This document shows, piece after piece, positions 57,082-64,000 of a DNA stretch of 64,000 nt. This stretch comes from Streptomyces luteogriseus (GTDB taxonomy: Bacteria; Actinomycetota; Actinomycetes; Streptomycetales; Streptomycetaceae). The first letter of the stretch is position 1, and the number at the start of each line of letters is the position of its first letter. The stretch is from NCBI RefSeq assembly GCF_014205055.1, contig NZ_JACHMS010000001.1, forward strand, positions 8,212,501 to 8,276,500, read 5' to 3'. A program made the translations under genes and the position numbers. Below the pieces are notes generated by a model. The model searched no databases. It was not told where the DNA came from and saw nothing but the letters and a program-made list of their open reading frames with translations.

Positions 57082-59250
57082 GTGACCCCTGCGACCACGA
57101 GCGCGTTCGATCTTCCCGACCGCCTCGCGCACAAGGCCGCCCCGGCGTCGATCGCCGCGGACGAACGGCACTTCGCCGCCGTCGCCGACTGCCTGGAGCA
57201 GTCGATCGCCGAACTGTCCGACCGTCTGGAGGCCGAGCGCAGGGCACCCGGCGGCAAGGGCCGGCAGGCCATGGACCGGGACGCCGAGATCCACCGCCTG
57301 ACCACCCGCCTGCGCGCGCTGCGCCGCTTCGGACTGGACCTGTGCCTCGGGCACATGGTCACCGCGGACGGATCCGAGCCCGTCTACGTGGGACGGCTCG
57401 GCCTCACGGACCGCGAGGGACGCCGGCTGCTGGTCGACTGGCGTTCCCCGGCCGCGGAGCCGTTCTTCGGAGCCACCCATGCCAACCCGATGGGCCTGGC
57501 GAGCAGGCGCAGGTACCGCTGGACCGGCGGCCGGATCGGCGATTACTGGGACGAGGTGTTCACTGCCGGCGGGTTCGACGGGCACGCCGCGCTCGACGAT
57601 CAGTCCGCCTTCATCGCCAGCCTCGGCACCAACCGCTCGCCCCGCATGAGGGACGTGCTCGGCACCGTCCAGGCCGACCAGGACGCCATCATCCGCGCCG
57701 GGTCCCGCGGCGCCCTCGTCGTCGACGGCGGCCCGGGCACCGGCAAGACCGTCGTCGCCCTGCACCGCTCCGCCTACCTCCTCTACTCCGACCCGCGCCT
57801 CGGGCAGCACCGCCGGGGCGGCGTGCTCTTCGTCGGCCCGCACCGGCCGTACCTGTCCTACGTCTCCGACGTCCTGCCGAGCCTCGGCGAGGAGGGCGTG
57901 CAGACCTGCGTCCTGCGCGACCTGGTCGACGAGGGCGCCACCGCCGAGGCCGAGACCGACCCTGAAGTGGCCCGTCTGAAGTCGTCCGCGGACACGGTGC
58001 GGGCGATCGAGAAGGCCGTCCGGTTCTACGAGGAACCGCCCACCGAGGCGATGGCGGTCACGACCCACTGGTCCGACATCCGCCTCGGCGCCCGCGACTG
58101 GGCCGCGGCGTTCCAGGCGGCGGAACCGGGCACCCCGCACAACGAGGCACGCGACCAGGTCTGGGAGGAACTCCTGACGATCTGCGTCGACAAGCACGAG
58201 GGCGACGCCCCGGAGGACCTGCTGCGCAAGGCGCTGGCGCGCGACCGGGAGCTGCTCACGGTCTTCAACCGTGCCTGGCCGCTGCTCGAGGCGACCGACC
58301 TCGTCGGGGACCTCTGGTCCGTGCCCGCCTACCTGCGGATGTGCGCGCCCTGGCTCGACCGCGACGAGGTGCGCACCCTGCAACGCGCCCAGCCGCACGC
58401 CTGGACCGTCTCCGACCTGCCGCTGCTGGACGCGGCACGCCGGCGGCTCGGCGACCCGGAGGCCTCACGGCGCAAACGGCGGCAGGAGGCCGCCGTGGCC
58501 GCACAGCGGGACCGCATGGCCGACGTCATCGACGACCTGCTGGAGGCCCACACCTACGACGACGGCGAAGGCGTGCTGGTCATGCTGCACGGGCAGGACA
58601 TGCGCAACTCCCTGGTCGACGAGAGCGCCCTGCCCACCGCCGACCCGGACCGGCTCGCCGGGCCGTTCGTGCACATCGTCGTGGACGAGGCGCAGGAACT
58701 GACCGACGCCGAATGGCAGATGCTGCTGCTGCGCTGCCCCTCGCGGAGCTTCACCATCGTCGGGGACCGCGCCCAGGCCCGGCACGGCTTCACGGAGTCG
58801 TGGCGGGAACGGCTGGAGCGGATCGGTCTGGACCGGGTCGAGATGGCCGCCCTGAGCATCAACTACCGGACCCCTGCCGAGATCATGGCCGAGGCCGAGC
58901 CGGTGATCCGGGCCGTGCTGCCGGACGCCAACGTGCCGACGTCGATCCGCAGCAGCGGCGTGCCCGTCCGCCACGGGTCCGCAGCCGAGCTGACGTCGGT
59001 CCTCGAGACCTGGCTGGCCGGACACTCCGAGGGGATCGCCTGTGTGATCGGCGATCCCGGGTTCCGCCCGGCCTCGCCCCGCGTCCGGTCGCTCACCCCG
59101 GAGCTGTCCAAGGGGCTGGAGTTCGACCTGGTGGTGCTCGTCGATCCGGAGAACTTCGGCGTGGGTGCCGACGGCGTCGAGGGTGCCGTCGACCACTACG
59201 TGGCGATGACCCGGGCCACGCAGGAGCTCGTGATCCTCACGAGCTCCTGA
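57082..59250 (+). CDS. helR: HelR-type RNA polymerase-recycling helicase-like ATPase
   Basis: A 722-residue UvrD/HelD-like superfamily 1 protein. Its N-terminal coiled-coil arm (about residues 28-90) would enter the RNA polymerase channel. Walker A is GGPGTGKTVVAL at about 216-227, Walker B is HIVVDEAQELTDAEW, and later motifs include SINYRTPAEIM and VDHYVAMTRATQELVIL. It lacks the size and motifs of UvrD repair helicases. HelR proteins displace rifamycins and recycle RNA polymerase, giving rifamycin tolerance. The RAE upstream fits exactly. Start is GTG 57082 with GGGAG upstream. Separation from general HelD is based on the element and overall pattern, so is slightly less certain. Confidence 0.87.
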   Translation: MTPATTSAFDLPDRLAHKAAPASIAADERHFAAVADCLEQSIAELSDRLEAERRAPGGKGRQAMDRDAEIHRLTTRLRALRRFGLDLCLGHMVTADGSEPVYVGRLGLTDREGRRLLVDWRSPAAEPFFGATHANPMGLASRRRYRWTGGRIGDYWDEVFTAGGFDGHAALDDQSAFIASLGTNRSPRMRDVLGTVQADQDAIIRAGSRGALVVDGGPGTGKTVVALHRSAYLLYSDPRLGQHRRGGVLFVGPHRPYLSYVSDVLPSLGEEGVQTCVLRDLVDEGATAEAETDPEVARLKSSADTVRAIEKAVRFYEEPPTEAMAVTTHWSDIRLGARDWAAAFQAAEPGTPHNEARDQVWEELLTICVDKHEGDAPEDLLRKALARDRELLTVFNRAWPLLEATDLVGDLWSVPAYLRMCAPWLDRDEVRTLQRAQPHAWTVSDLPLLDAARRRLGDPEASRRKRRQEAAVAAQRDRMADVIDDLLEAHTYDDGEGVLVMLHGQDMRNSLVDESALPTADPDRLAGPFVHIVVDEAQELTDAEWQMLLLRCPSRSFTIVGDRAQARHGFTESWRERLERIGLDRVEMAALSINYRTPAEIMAEAEPVIRAVLPDANVPTSIRSSGVPVRHGSAAELTSVLETWLAGHSEGIACVIGDPGFRPASPRVRSLTPELSKGLEFDLVVLVDPENFGVGADGVEGAVDHYVAMTRATQELVILTSS

Positions 59251-59271
59251 CGCACCGGCCCGCCGGCGTTC

Positions 59272-60141
59272 CTAGGCGGCCAGCTCCTTGCGGATGCGGT
59301 CCAGCATGAACGCCGACGACTCCCGGGCCCGCTCCTCCCAGGCGAACACACAGGCCGTCGCGACCCCGTCGAAGCCCAGCTCGCGCAGGGTGCCGAAGAA
59401 GACGTCCCAGTCGACCTCGCCCTGGCCGATGTCCAGGTGCTGGTGGATCCGGGCCGGGGTGCCCGGCGGGTTGAGGATGTAGCGCAGGCCGCTGGACCCC
59501 TTGTGGTTGAAGGAGTCCGCGATGTGCACGTGCTGGAGCTTGTCACCGGCGTAGCGCATCATCCGCGCGATGTCCGCGCCGGCCTCCGAGGCGCCCGAGA
59601 GGTGGAAGGTGTGCGGCGCGCAGTACAGGTAGTTCACCCACGGCTTGTTGATCGCCCGCACGAGGTCGACGGCCGGGGTGTTCTCCTCGCAGAAGTCGTC
59701 CGGATGGGCCTCCAGGTTCAGGGCGATGCCTTCGCGCTCGAACACCGGCAGCAGCTCCTCCAGTGAGCGCCAGAAGGCCGCCTCGCTCTCGGCGGCGCGC
59801 TCGGGGCGCCCGTTGAACTCCGAGTTCATCAGGGGGCAACCGAGGTCGGCGGTGATCTCGATCATCCGCTTCCAGTTGCGGACGGCGGCCTGCCGCTCGG
59901 ACTCGTCCGGGGAGGACCACTTGTACAGCGGCAGCACGGATGACAGCTGAACACCGTGCGTGCGCAGCGCGTTCTTCAGCTCCGCCACCCGCGCGTCGTC
60001 CGCCCGCGGGTGCAGGAAGAACGGCATGAAGTCCGCACGCGGCGACAACTCGATGTACTCGTAGCCGAGTTCGGCGACCGTGCGCACCATCTCGTCGATG
60101 GGCAGGGCGCGGAACATGTACGGGTCGAGGGCGATCTTCAC
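59272..60141 (-). CDS. Sugar phosphate isomerase/epimerase (TIM barrel)
   Basis: A 289-residue xylose-isomerase-like barrel. Start VKIALDPYMFRALPIDEMV at GTG 60141. Metal ligands are likely in LNLEAHPDDF (Glu, His, Asp), QHVHIADSFNHKG and GQGEVDWDVFFGTL (Glu), the usual divalent-metal site. It would isomerise or dehydrate a keto-inositol or a sugar. The start overlaps the stop of the IolG-like gene by 4 bp, so the two enzymes should act consecutively. It is the last gene of the minus-strand operon. Confidence 0.87.
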   Translation of the reverse strand: MKIALDPYMFRALPIDEMVRTVAELGYEYIELSPRADFMPFFLHPRADDARVAELKNALRTHGVQLSSVLPLYKWSSPDESERQAAVRNWKRMIEITADLGCPLMNSEFNGRPERAAESEAAFWRSLEELLPVFEREGIALNLEAHPDDFCEENTPAVDLVRAINKPWVNYLYCAPHTFHLSGASEAGADIARMMRYAGDKLQHVHIADSFNHKGSSGLRYILNPPGTPARIHQHLDIGQGEVDWDVFFGTLRELGFDGVATACVFAWEERARESSAFMLDRIRKELAA

Positions 60142-61157
60142 GCGGTGCCTCCGTAGAACGCGGGCCGGGGCTTCATGTCGGTGGTGACGGTCTCGCCGCC
60201 GGCCTGAAGGGACCGGACGGCGGCGTCGGTGATGACGGTGGCGGCGTAACCGTCCCAGGAGGACGGGCCGGTGGGTTCCGTGCCGCTCGCGACGGAGGCG
60301 ACCCACTCGCGGAACTCGGTGTCGAAGGCCTCCGCGAACCGGTCCTTCCAGTCCTGCAGCACGCCCGTGCCGTGCCGGGCCGCGGTGCGGACCCCGACGG
60401 CCGCCGGGTCGGGCAGCCGGACCAGGCCGTCCTCGCCGACGACCTCGCACTGGATGTCGTAGCCGTACTGGCAGTTGACGAAGACCTCCAGGTCGATCCG
60501 GACGCCCGAGGCAGTCTCGAAGATCATGATCTGGGGGTCCTTCAGATGCGGGAATCGCCGGCTCGTGGCGCGCGGGGTGACCACCTGGGCGGAGACGATC
60601 TCGTCGTCGAGCAGCCAGCGCAGCACGTCGATCTCGTGCACGGCCGTGTCCTGGGCGGCCATCGCGGAGTGGTACGACTCCGGCACGGTCGGGTTGCGGT
60701 GCGCGCAGTGCACGATCAGCGGAGCTCCGAGCGAACCGGTCGACAGGACCTCCTTCATCTGCCGGTAGCCGGCGTCGAAGCGGCGCATGAAGCCGACCTG
60801 GACCAGCCGACGGCCGTGCGCCCGCTCGGCCTCGACGATCCGCAGACAGTCCTCGGCGGTCGTGGCCAGCGGCTTCTCGCAGAACACCGGCTTGCCGGCG
60901 GCGATCGCGGCGAGGACGTGCTCGGCGTGGGCGGGCCCCCAGGAGGTGACGAGGACGGCGTCCACGTCGGGGGAGGTGACCAGGTCCGCGCCGGTGGGCA
61001 GCGTGGCGGCACCGACCCGGGCCGCCACCTCGGCGGCACGCTCGGCGTCCACGTCGGCCACGGCGGTGACAGCGGCACCGGTGACGACCTCGGTGAGCCG
61101 CCGGATGTGGTCCTGGCCGATCATTCCGGCGCCGATGACGCCTACTCGTACGGTCAT
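60138..61157 (-). CDS. Inositol 2-dehydrogenase-like Gfo/Idh enzyme
   Basis: A 339-residue dehydrogenase of the IolG subgroup. The NAD motif is GVIGAGMIGQDHIRRL, the catalytic lysine in PVFCEKPLATTAED, and the substrate region TAVHEIDVLRWLLDDE carries the conserved Asp and His of inositol dehydrogenases. It probably oxidises myo-inositol or another cyclitol to the keto form. The ATG has an AGGAG site. It is translationally coupled to the downstream isomerase and 22 bp after the sugar porter. Substrate identity is inferred. Confidence 0.85.
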   Translation of the reverse strand: MTVRVGVIGAGMIGQDHIRRLTEVVTGAAVTAVADVDAERAAEVAARVGAATLPTGADLVTSPDVDAVLVTSWGPAHAEHVLAAIAAGKPVFCEKPLATTAEDCLRIVEAERAHGRRLVQVGFMRRFDAGYRQMKEVLSTGSLGAPLIVHCAHRNPTVPESYHSAMAAQDTAVHEIDVLRWLLDDEIVSAQVVTPRATSRRFPHLKDPQIMIFETASGVRIDLEVFVNCQYGYDIQCEVVGEDGLVRLPDPAAVGVRTAARHGTGVLQDWKDRFAEAFDTEFREWVASVASGTEPTGPSSWDGYAATVITDAAVRSLQAGGETVTTDMKPRPAFYGGTA

Positions 61158-61179
61158 GGTGTAACTCCTAGGAGGATGG

Positions 61180-62613
61180 TCAGGAGAAGCGCGCCCGCAG
61201 CTCGGACTCGAGGGTCTCGAGCGTGCGGCCCTTGGTCTCGGGGACGTACCGCTTCACGAAGGTGAGGGACAGCACGCCCGCCGCCACGAACAGGAAGAAG
61301 GTGTTGGAGATCCCGATCCCGGAGACCAGGGACGGGAAGACCAGCCCGATGACGAAGTTGGTCAGCCACAGCACCACGGCCGCCACCCCCATGCCGAAGC
61401 CGCGCATCCGCATCGGGAAGATCTCCGACAGCATCAGCCAGGTCACCGGAGAGATCGCGCCCTGCTGGAAGGCGAGGAAGGTGACCGTCATCGCGAGCAC
61501 CGCGAACGCCCTCGGGTCGCCGGAGGGCAGGACCAACGAGAAGACGCCGATCAGCAACAGGGCGAGTGTGGTGCCGACCTGACCGGTCATCAGCATCGGG
61601 CGGCGCGGCACCCGGCCCAGCAGCCAGATGCCGACGAAGGTGGCCAGCACCGAGATCACGCCGTTGGCGATGTTCGCCGTGAGCGCGCTGTCGGCGGCGA
61701 AACCGGCGTCGGTGAGGATCTGCGTGCCGTAGTACATGATCGTGTTCACGCCGGTGATCTGCTGCACGACGGCGATGCCGAAGCCGACGAACATCAGCTT
61801 GCGCACCCACGGTGTGCTCTTGATGTCCTGCCAGCCGCCGAGCCTGGCCTGCTCGTCCTTCACGGCGAGCGCGGAGACCTCCTTCAGCTCGGCCTCGGCC
61901 CGGGGGCGCGAGCGCACCTGCTTGAGCACGTCGAGCGCCTCGCCGAAACGGCTCTGTGAGGCGAGCCAGCGCGGGCTCTCAGGCATCACCAGCATGCCGA
62001 ACCACAGCACCACGGCCGGCAGGGTGGCGATGACCAGCATCCAGCGCCACACTCCGCCGGACTCGCCGCCGACCTGCGCGATGATCGCGTTGGAGGTGAA
62101 GGCCAGCAGCTGACCGCTGACGATCATCAGTTCGTTGCGGGTGACGAGGGCACCGCGCCGCTCGGCGGGTGACACCTCCGCGAGGTACACCGGCACGGTC
62201 ACCGAGGCACCGCCGACCGCGAGACCGAGCACGAACCGCGCCACGATCATCACGGCGGTCGTCGGGGCGAGCGTGCAGCCCAGAGCGCCGATGAAGAACA
62301 GCACGGCCAGCAGCAGGATGGCGCGCCGCCTGCCGCGCGCGTCCGAGAGCCGGCCGCCGGTCACCGCGCCCAGCGCGGCACCCAGCAGCAGCGAGCTGGT
62401 GACCATGCCCTCGGTGACCGGGGTCAGGCCGAGGTCCTCGGTCATGTAGGGCAGCGCGCCGTTGATGACGCCCGTGTCGTAGCCGAAGAGCAGGCCCCCG
62501 AACGTGGCGATGACCGTGATGACCCGCAGCCGCCGGGAGACCGCCGTGGGGGCGTCGTCCTCCCCGACGGAGGCGGGGGTGGGGGCTGGTGTCGCGTCGT
62601 CCCTGACGTCCAT
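61180..62613 (-). CDS. MFS sugar porter (myo-inositol/proton symporter type)
   Basis: A 477-residue major-facilitator transporter with twelve predicted helices. It has the sugar-porter signatures LLFGYDTGVINGALPYM, RLSDARGRRRAILL, PESPRWLASQSRFGEAL, QQITGVNTIMYYGTQIL and PETKGRTLETLE. Similar porters move myo-inositol, xylose or galactose by proton symport; the operon favours a cyclitol. ATG 62613 follows AAGGAG and is 10 bp after the upstream gene. Confidence 0.9.
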   Translation of the reverse strand: MDVRDDATPAPTPASVGEDDAPTAVSRRLRVITVIATFGGLLFGYDTGVINGALPYMTEDLGLTPVTEGMVTSSLLLGAALGAVTGGRLSDARGRRRAILLLAVLFFIGALGCTLAPTTAVMIVARFVLGLAVGGASVTVPVYLAEVSPAERRGALVTRNELMIVSGQLLAFTSNAIIAQVGGESGGVWRWMLVIATLPAVVLWFGMLVMPESPRWLASQSRFGEALDVLKQVRSRPRAEAELKEVSALAVKDEQARLGGWQDIKSTPWVRKLMFVGFGIAVVQQITGVNTIMYYGTQILTDAGFAADSALTANIANGVISVLATFVGIWLLGRVPRRPMLMTGQVGTTLALLLIGVFSLVLPSGDPRAFAVLAMTVTFLAFQQGAISPVTWLMLSEIFPMRMRGFGMGVAAVVLWLTNFVIGLVFPSLVSGIGISNTFFLFVAAGVLSLTFVKRYVPETKGRTLETLESELRARFS

Positions 62614-62622
62614 GGCCGCTCC

Positions 62623-63573
62623 TTACCTGTCGATGTTCGGGCGCCGGGTACCCGACAGACCGCAGCCGGCCAGGTGCTCACGAGTGCCGATCGCGATGGG
62701 CAGCGGCACCTCGGGAGCGCAGGGGTACAGGTCCTGCTCGACGATCACGAACAACTCGGCGCCCAGCCGGGCCAGTTCGGCGACCACGTCGGCCGGGTTC
62801 GGCACCCCGGCAGGCGGCGAGACGCACACCCCGCGCCGCACGGCCTCACCGAACGACAGGCCCTCGGCGGCGACCTGGGCGAGGATCTCCGGGTCCATCT
62901 GCTTGATGTGGACGTAGCCGACCCGCTCGCCGAAGCGGCGGATCAGATCGAGGTTGTCGCCGCCGCCGTACGCCACATGCCCGGTGTCGAGGCACAGGTT
63001 GGTGTAGCGGCTGTCGGACTCGTTCAGCAGCCGCTCGATCTCGGCTTGCGTCTGGAGGTGGCTGTCGGCGTGCGGATGGATCACCAGCCGCACGTCGTAC
63101 TCGTCCAGCAGCAGTCTGCCCAGACGGTCCGCGGCCCGTCCGAACCCGGCCCACTGCTCGGCGGTGAGTTCGGGCGACTCGGTGAACGCACCCGTCTTCT
63201 CGTCCCGGTACATCGGCGGGATGAAGACCAGGTGGTGCGCCCCCGCGGCAGCCGTCAACGCGGCGACCTGCCGGACATGGGCGAGCATCTCGTCCCACGC
63301 CTCGGGCCGGTGGAGTGCGCCGAAGGCGGTGCCGCCGGAGACCTTGAGCCCTCGTGCGTCCAGCTCGGCCTTCAGCCGCTGCGGGTCGGTGGGCAGGTAG
63401 CCGTACGGGCCGAGCTCCAGCCACGCGTAGCCGGCCCGGACCAGCTCGTCGAGAAAGCGGGTGTACGGCACCTGGTGCTCGTCCTCGGGGAACCAGACGC
63501 CCCAGGAGTCGGGGGCGGACCCGAGGCAGAGATTGCCGACTGTGGTACGGGGAGGGGGAGGCGCCGTTGCCAT
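62623..63573 (-). CDS. IolE/IolI-like TIM-barrel enzyme
   Basis: A 316-residue xylose-isomerase-like barrel, first gene of the minus-strand operon. It shows SAPDSWGVWFPEDEHQVPYTRFLDEL at the N-terminus, like inosose dehydratases, with metal-ligand candidates in LVIHPHADSHLQT, NLCLDTGHVAYGGGDN and VGYVHIKQMD, and a late Glu in FVIVEQDLYPC. It may be an inosose dehydratase or isomerase working with the inositol dehydrogenase-like gene. The ATG 63573 follows AAGGACACC. Its promoter carries a LacI-type operator. Confidence 0.86.
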   Translation of the reverse strand: MATAPPPPRTTVGNLCLGSAPDSWGVWFPEDEHQVPYTRFLDELVRAGYAWLELGPYGYLPTDPQRLKAELDARGLKVSGGTAFGALHRPEAWDEMLAHVRQVAALTAAAGAHHLVFIPPMYRDEKTGAFTESPELTAEQWAGFGRAADRLGRLLLDEYDVRLVIHPHADSHLQTQAEIERLLNESDSRYTNLCLDTGHVAYGGGDNLDLIRRFGERVGYVHIKQMDPEILAQVAAEGLSFGEAVRRGVCVSPPAGVPNPADVVAELARLGAELFVIVEQDLYPCAPEVPLPIAIGTREHLAGCGLSGTRRPNIDR

Positions 63574-63618
63574 GGAGAGGTGTCCTTCGCGTGCGGTTTC
63601 CGCTGGCTGTCGCGCTCT

Positions 63619-63670
63619 ACTAGCGCGCTCTAGTTCGAGTACGATGACCCCTGTCCAAATGTCATGTCAA
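63619..63670 (-). promoter_or_regulatory. Promoter and operator of the inositol-type operon
   Basis: On the minus strand a consensus -35 TTGACA lies at 63670-63665, with -10 near 63646-63641. The 16-bp inverse repeat ACTAG-n6-CTAGT at 63619-63634 covers the probable transcription start. In addition GCGCTCTA is repeated directly at 63612-63619 and 63625-63632. This is a strong candidate operator for the divergent LacI protein. Confidence 0.6.
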
Positions 63671-63761
63671 TAGCCGGTCGCCGGGAGATCGCAGGATCCT
63701 CGTGCGAGGCCGGGTTCGGGGCACCCCGTAAGGTGTGCGGCGTCGGAGGGTGGGTTCACAG

Positions 63762-64000
63762 GTGGATGCATCGGGCAGGCAGCGGCCCACGATGGCGGAC
63801 GTCGCCGAGAAGGCGGGCGTCTCCCGCGCGCTCGTCTCGATCGTCTTCCGCAACCAGGCCGGAGCCGGCCGGGAGACCCGGGAACGGGTCCTGCGCGTGG
63901 CCGACGAGATCGGCTACCGCCCCGACAGCGCGGCCCGCCTGCTGGCCCGCGGCCGCAGCCGCACGCTCGGCGTCATGTTCACCGTGCAGCAGACCTTCCA
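63762..64000 (+). CDS. LacI family transcriptional regulator, N-terminal part
   Basis: The first 79 codons of a LacI/GalR repressor run off the right edge. Start GTG 63762 gives VDASGRQRPTMADVAEKAG, then VSRALVSIVFRNQAGAGRET, the LacI helix-turn-helix, followed by EIGYRPDSAARLLARGRSRTLGVMF, which leads to the sugar-binding domain. A GGAGGG site lies 11 nt upstream. It is divergent from the inositol-type operon and presumably represses it until an inducer binds. Confidence 0.9.
   Translation, partial: MDASGRQRPTMADVAEKAGVSRALVSIVFRNQAGAGRETRERVLRVADEIGYRPDSAARLLARGRSRTLGVMFTVQQTF

Noticed and set aside
1..64000. tRNA, rRNA, CRISPR, insertion sequences, prophage or integrase genes
   Set aside because: Looked for TTCRA-type T-loops, repeat-spacer arrays, transposase or integrase motifs and flanking duplications; none was seen by eye. 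A tRNA or RNA-family search could still find a small RNA.

Overview
The window reads as a chromosomal segment of a Streptomyces species or a very close relative. GC content is very high throughout, with strong third-position GC bias. Several genes are typical of the genus: a short chaplin, a mycothiol-dependent formaldehyde dehydrogenase, DUF5709, CU044_5270-type and PPOX/F420-type proteins, SpoIIE-type PP2C phosphatases, and sugar ABC importers that carry no ATPase gene. I see no tRNA, rRNA, insertion sequence, prophage or CRISPR array. Gene order is compact, with many 4-bp stop/start overlaps and convergent pairs separated by strong hairpins.

Layout. 1-4062: start of a cytochrome oxidase subunit I gene, an ECF sigma factor with its membrane partner, folD, a SnoaL-like protein and a small exported protein. 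4069-9751: ABC exporter, the formaldehyde module (mycothiol dehydrogenase plus MBL hydrolase), an SDR and a secreted L,D-transpeptidase. 9783-15609: a sugar import and catabolism locus (Gfo/Idh dehydrogenase, binding protein, two permeases) divergent from a ROK regulator, with a repeated operator-like motif in the shared promoter. 15773-25272: mixed housekeeping and accessory genes (DMT transporter, membrane-anchored chymotrypsin-like protease, DUF3800-like protein, PatB/MalY aminotransferase, PPOX protein, Gfo/Idh enzyme, TetR regulator with an OB-fold gene, peptidoglycan-binding protein, flavin reductase). 25287-30728: multidomain PP2C phosphatase, ABM/membrane protein, RpiR regulator and several small proteins. 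30746-42110: PMT-like glycosyltransferase, Tat-exported PAP2/haloperoxidase-type enzyme behind a PHO-box-like site, then a second sugar locus (NAGK-like kinase, divergent ROK regulator, binding protein, two permeases and an unassigned 572-residue protein). 42214-49451: GNAT, P-loop kinase, a beta-phosphoglucomutase/GH65 phosphorylase pair, a membrane glycosyltransferase and a 5'-truncated NiCoT transporter. 49500-56876: hypothetical protein, APC permease, DUF5709, chaplin, membrane PP2C phosphatase, GNAT and a Gfo/Idh enzyme. 57002-59250: a HelR-like RNA polymerase motor behind a perfect rifamycin-associated element. 59272-64000: an inositol-type catabolic operon (two TIM-barrel isomerases, IolG-like dehydrogenase, sugar porter) divergent from a LacI regulator cut by the window end.

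How the genes work together. The main theme is carbohydrate scavenging under local repressors: ROK at about 14.4 kb, ROK at about 35.7 kb and LacI at 63.7 kb. Each regulator is divergent from its likely target operon and has a visible symmetric or repeated DNA motif in the shared promoter. The two ABC importers presumably use a distant shared ATPase such as MsiK. A second theme is protection and envelope biology: HelR with its element, mycothiol-dependent formaldehyde removal, an ABC exporter, an L,D-transpeptidase, a chaplin and a surface protease.
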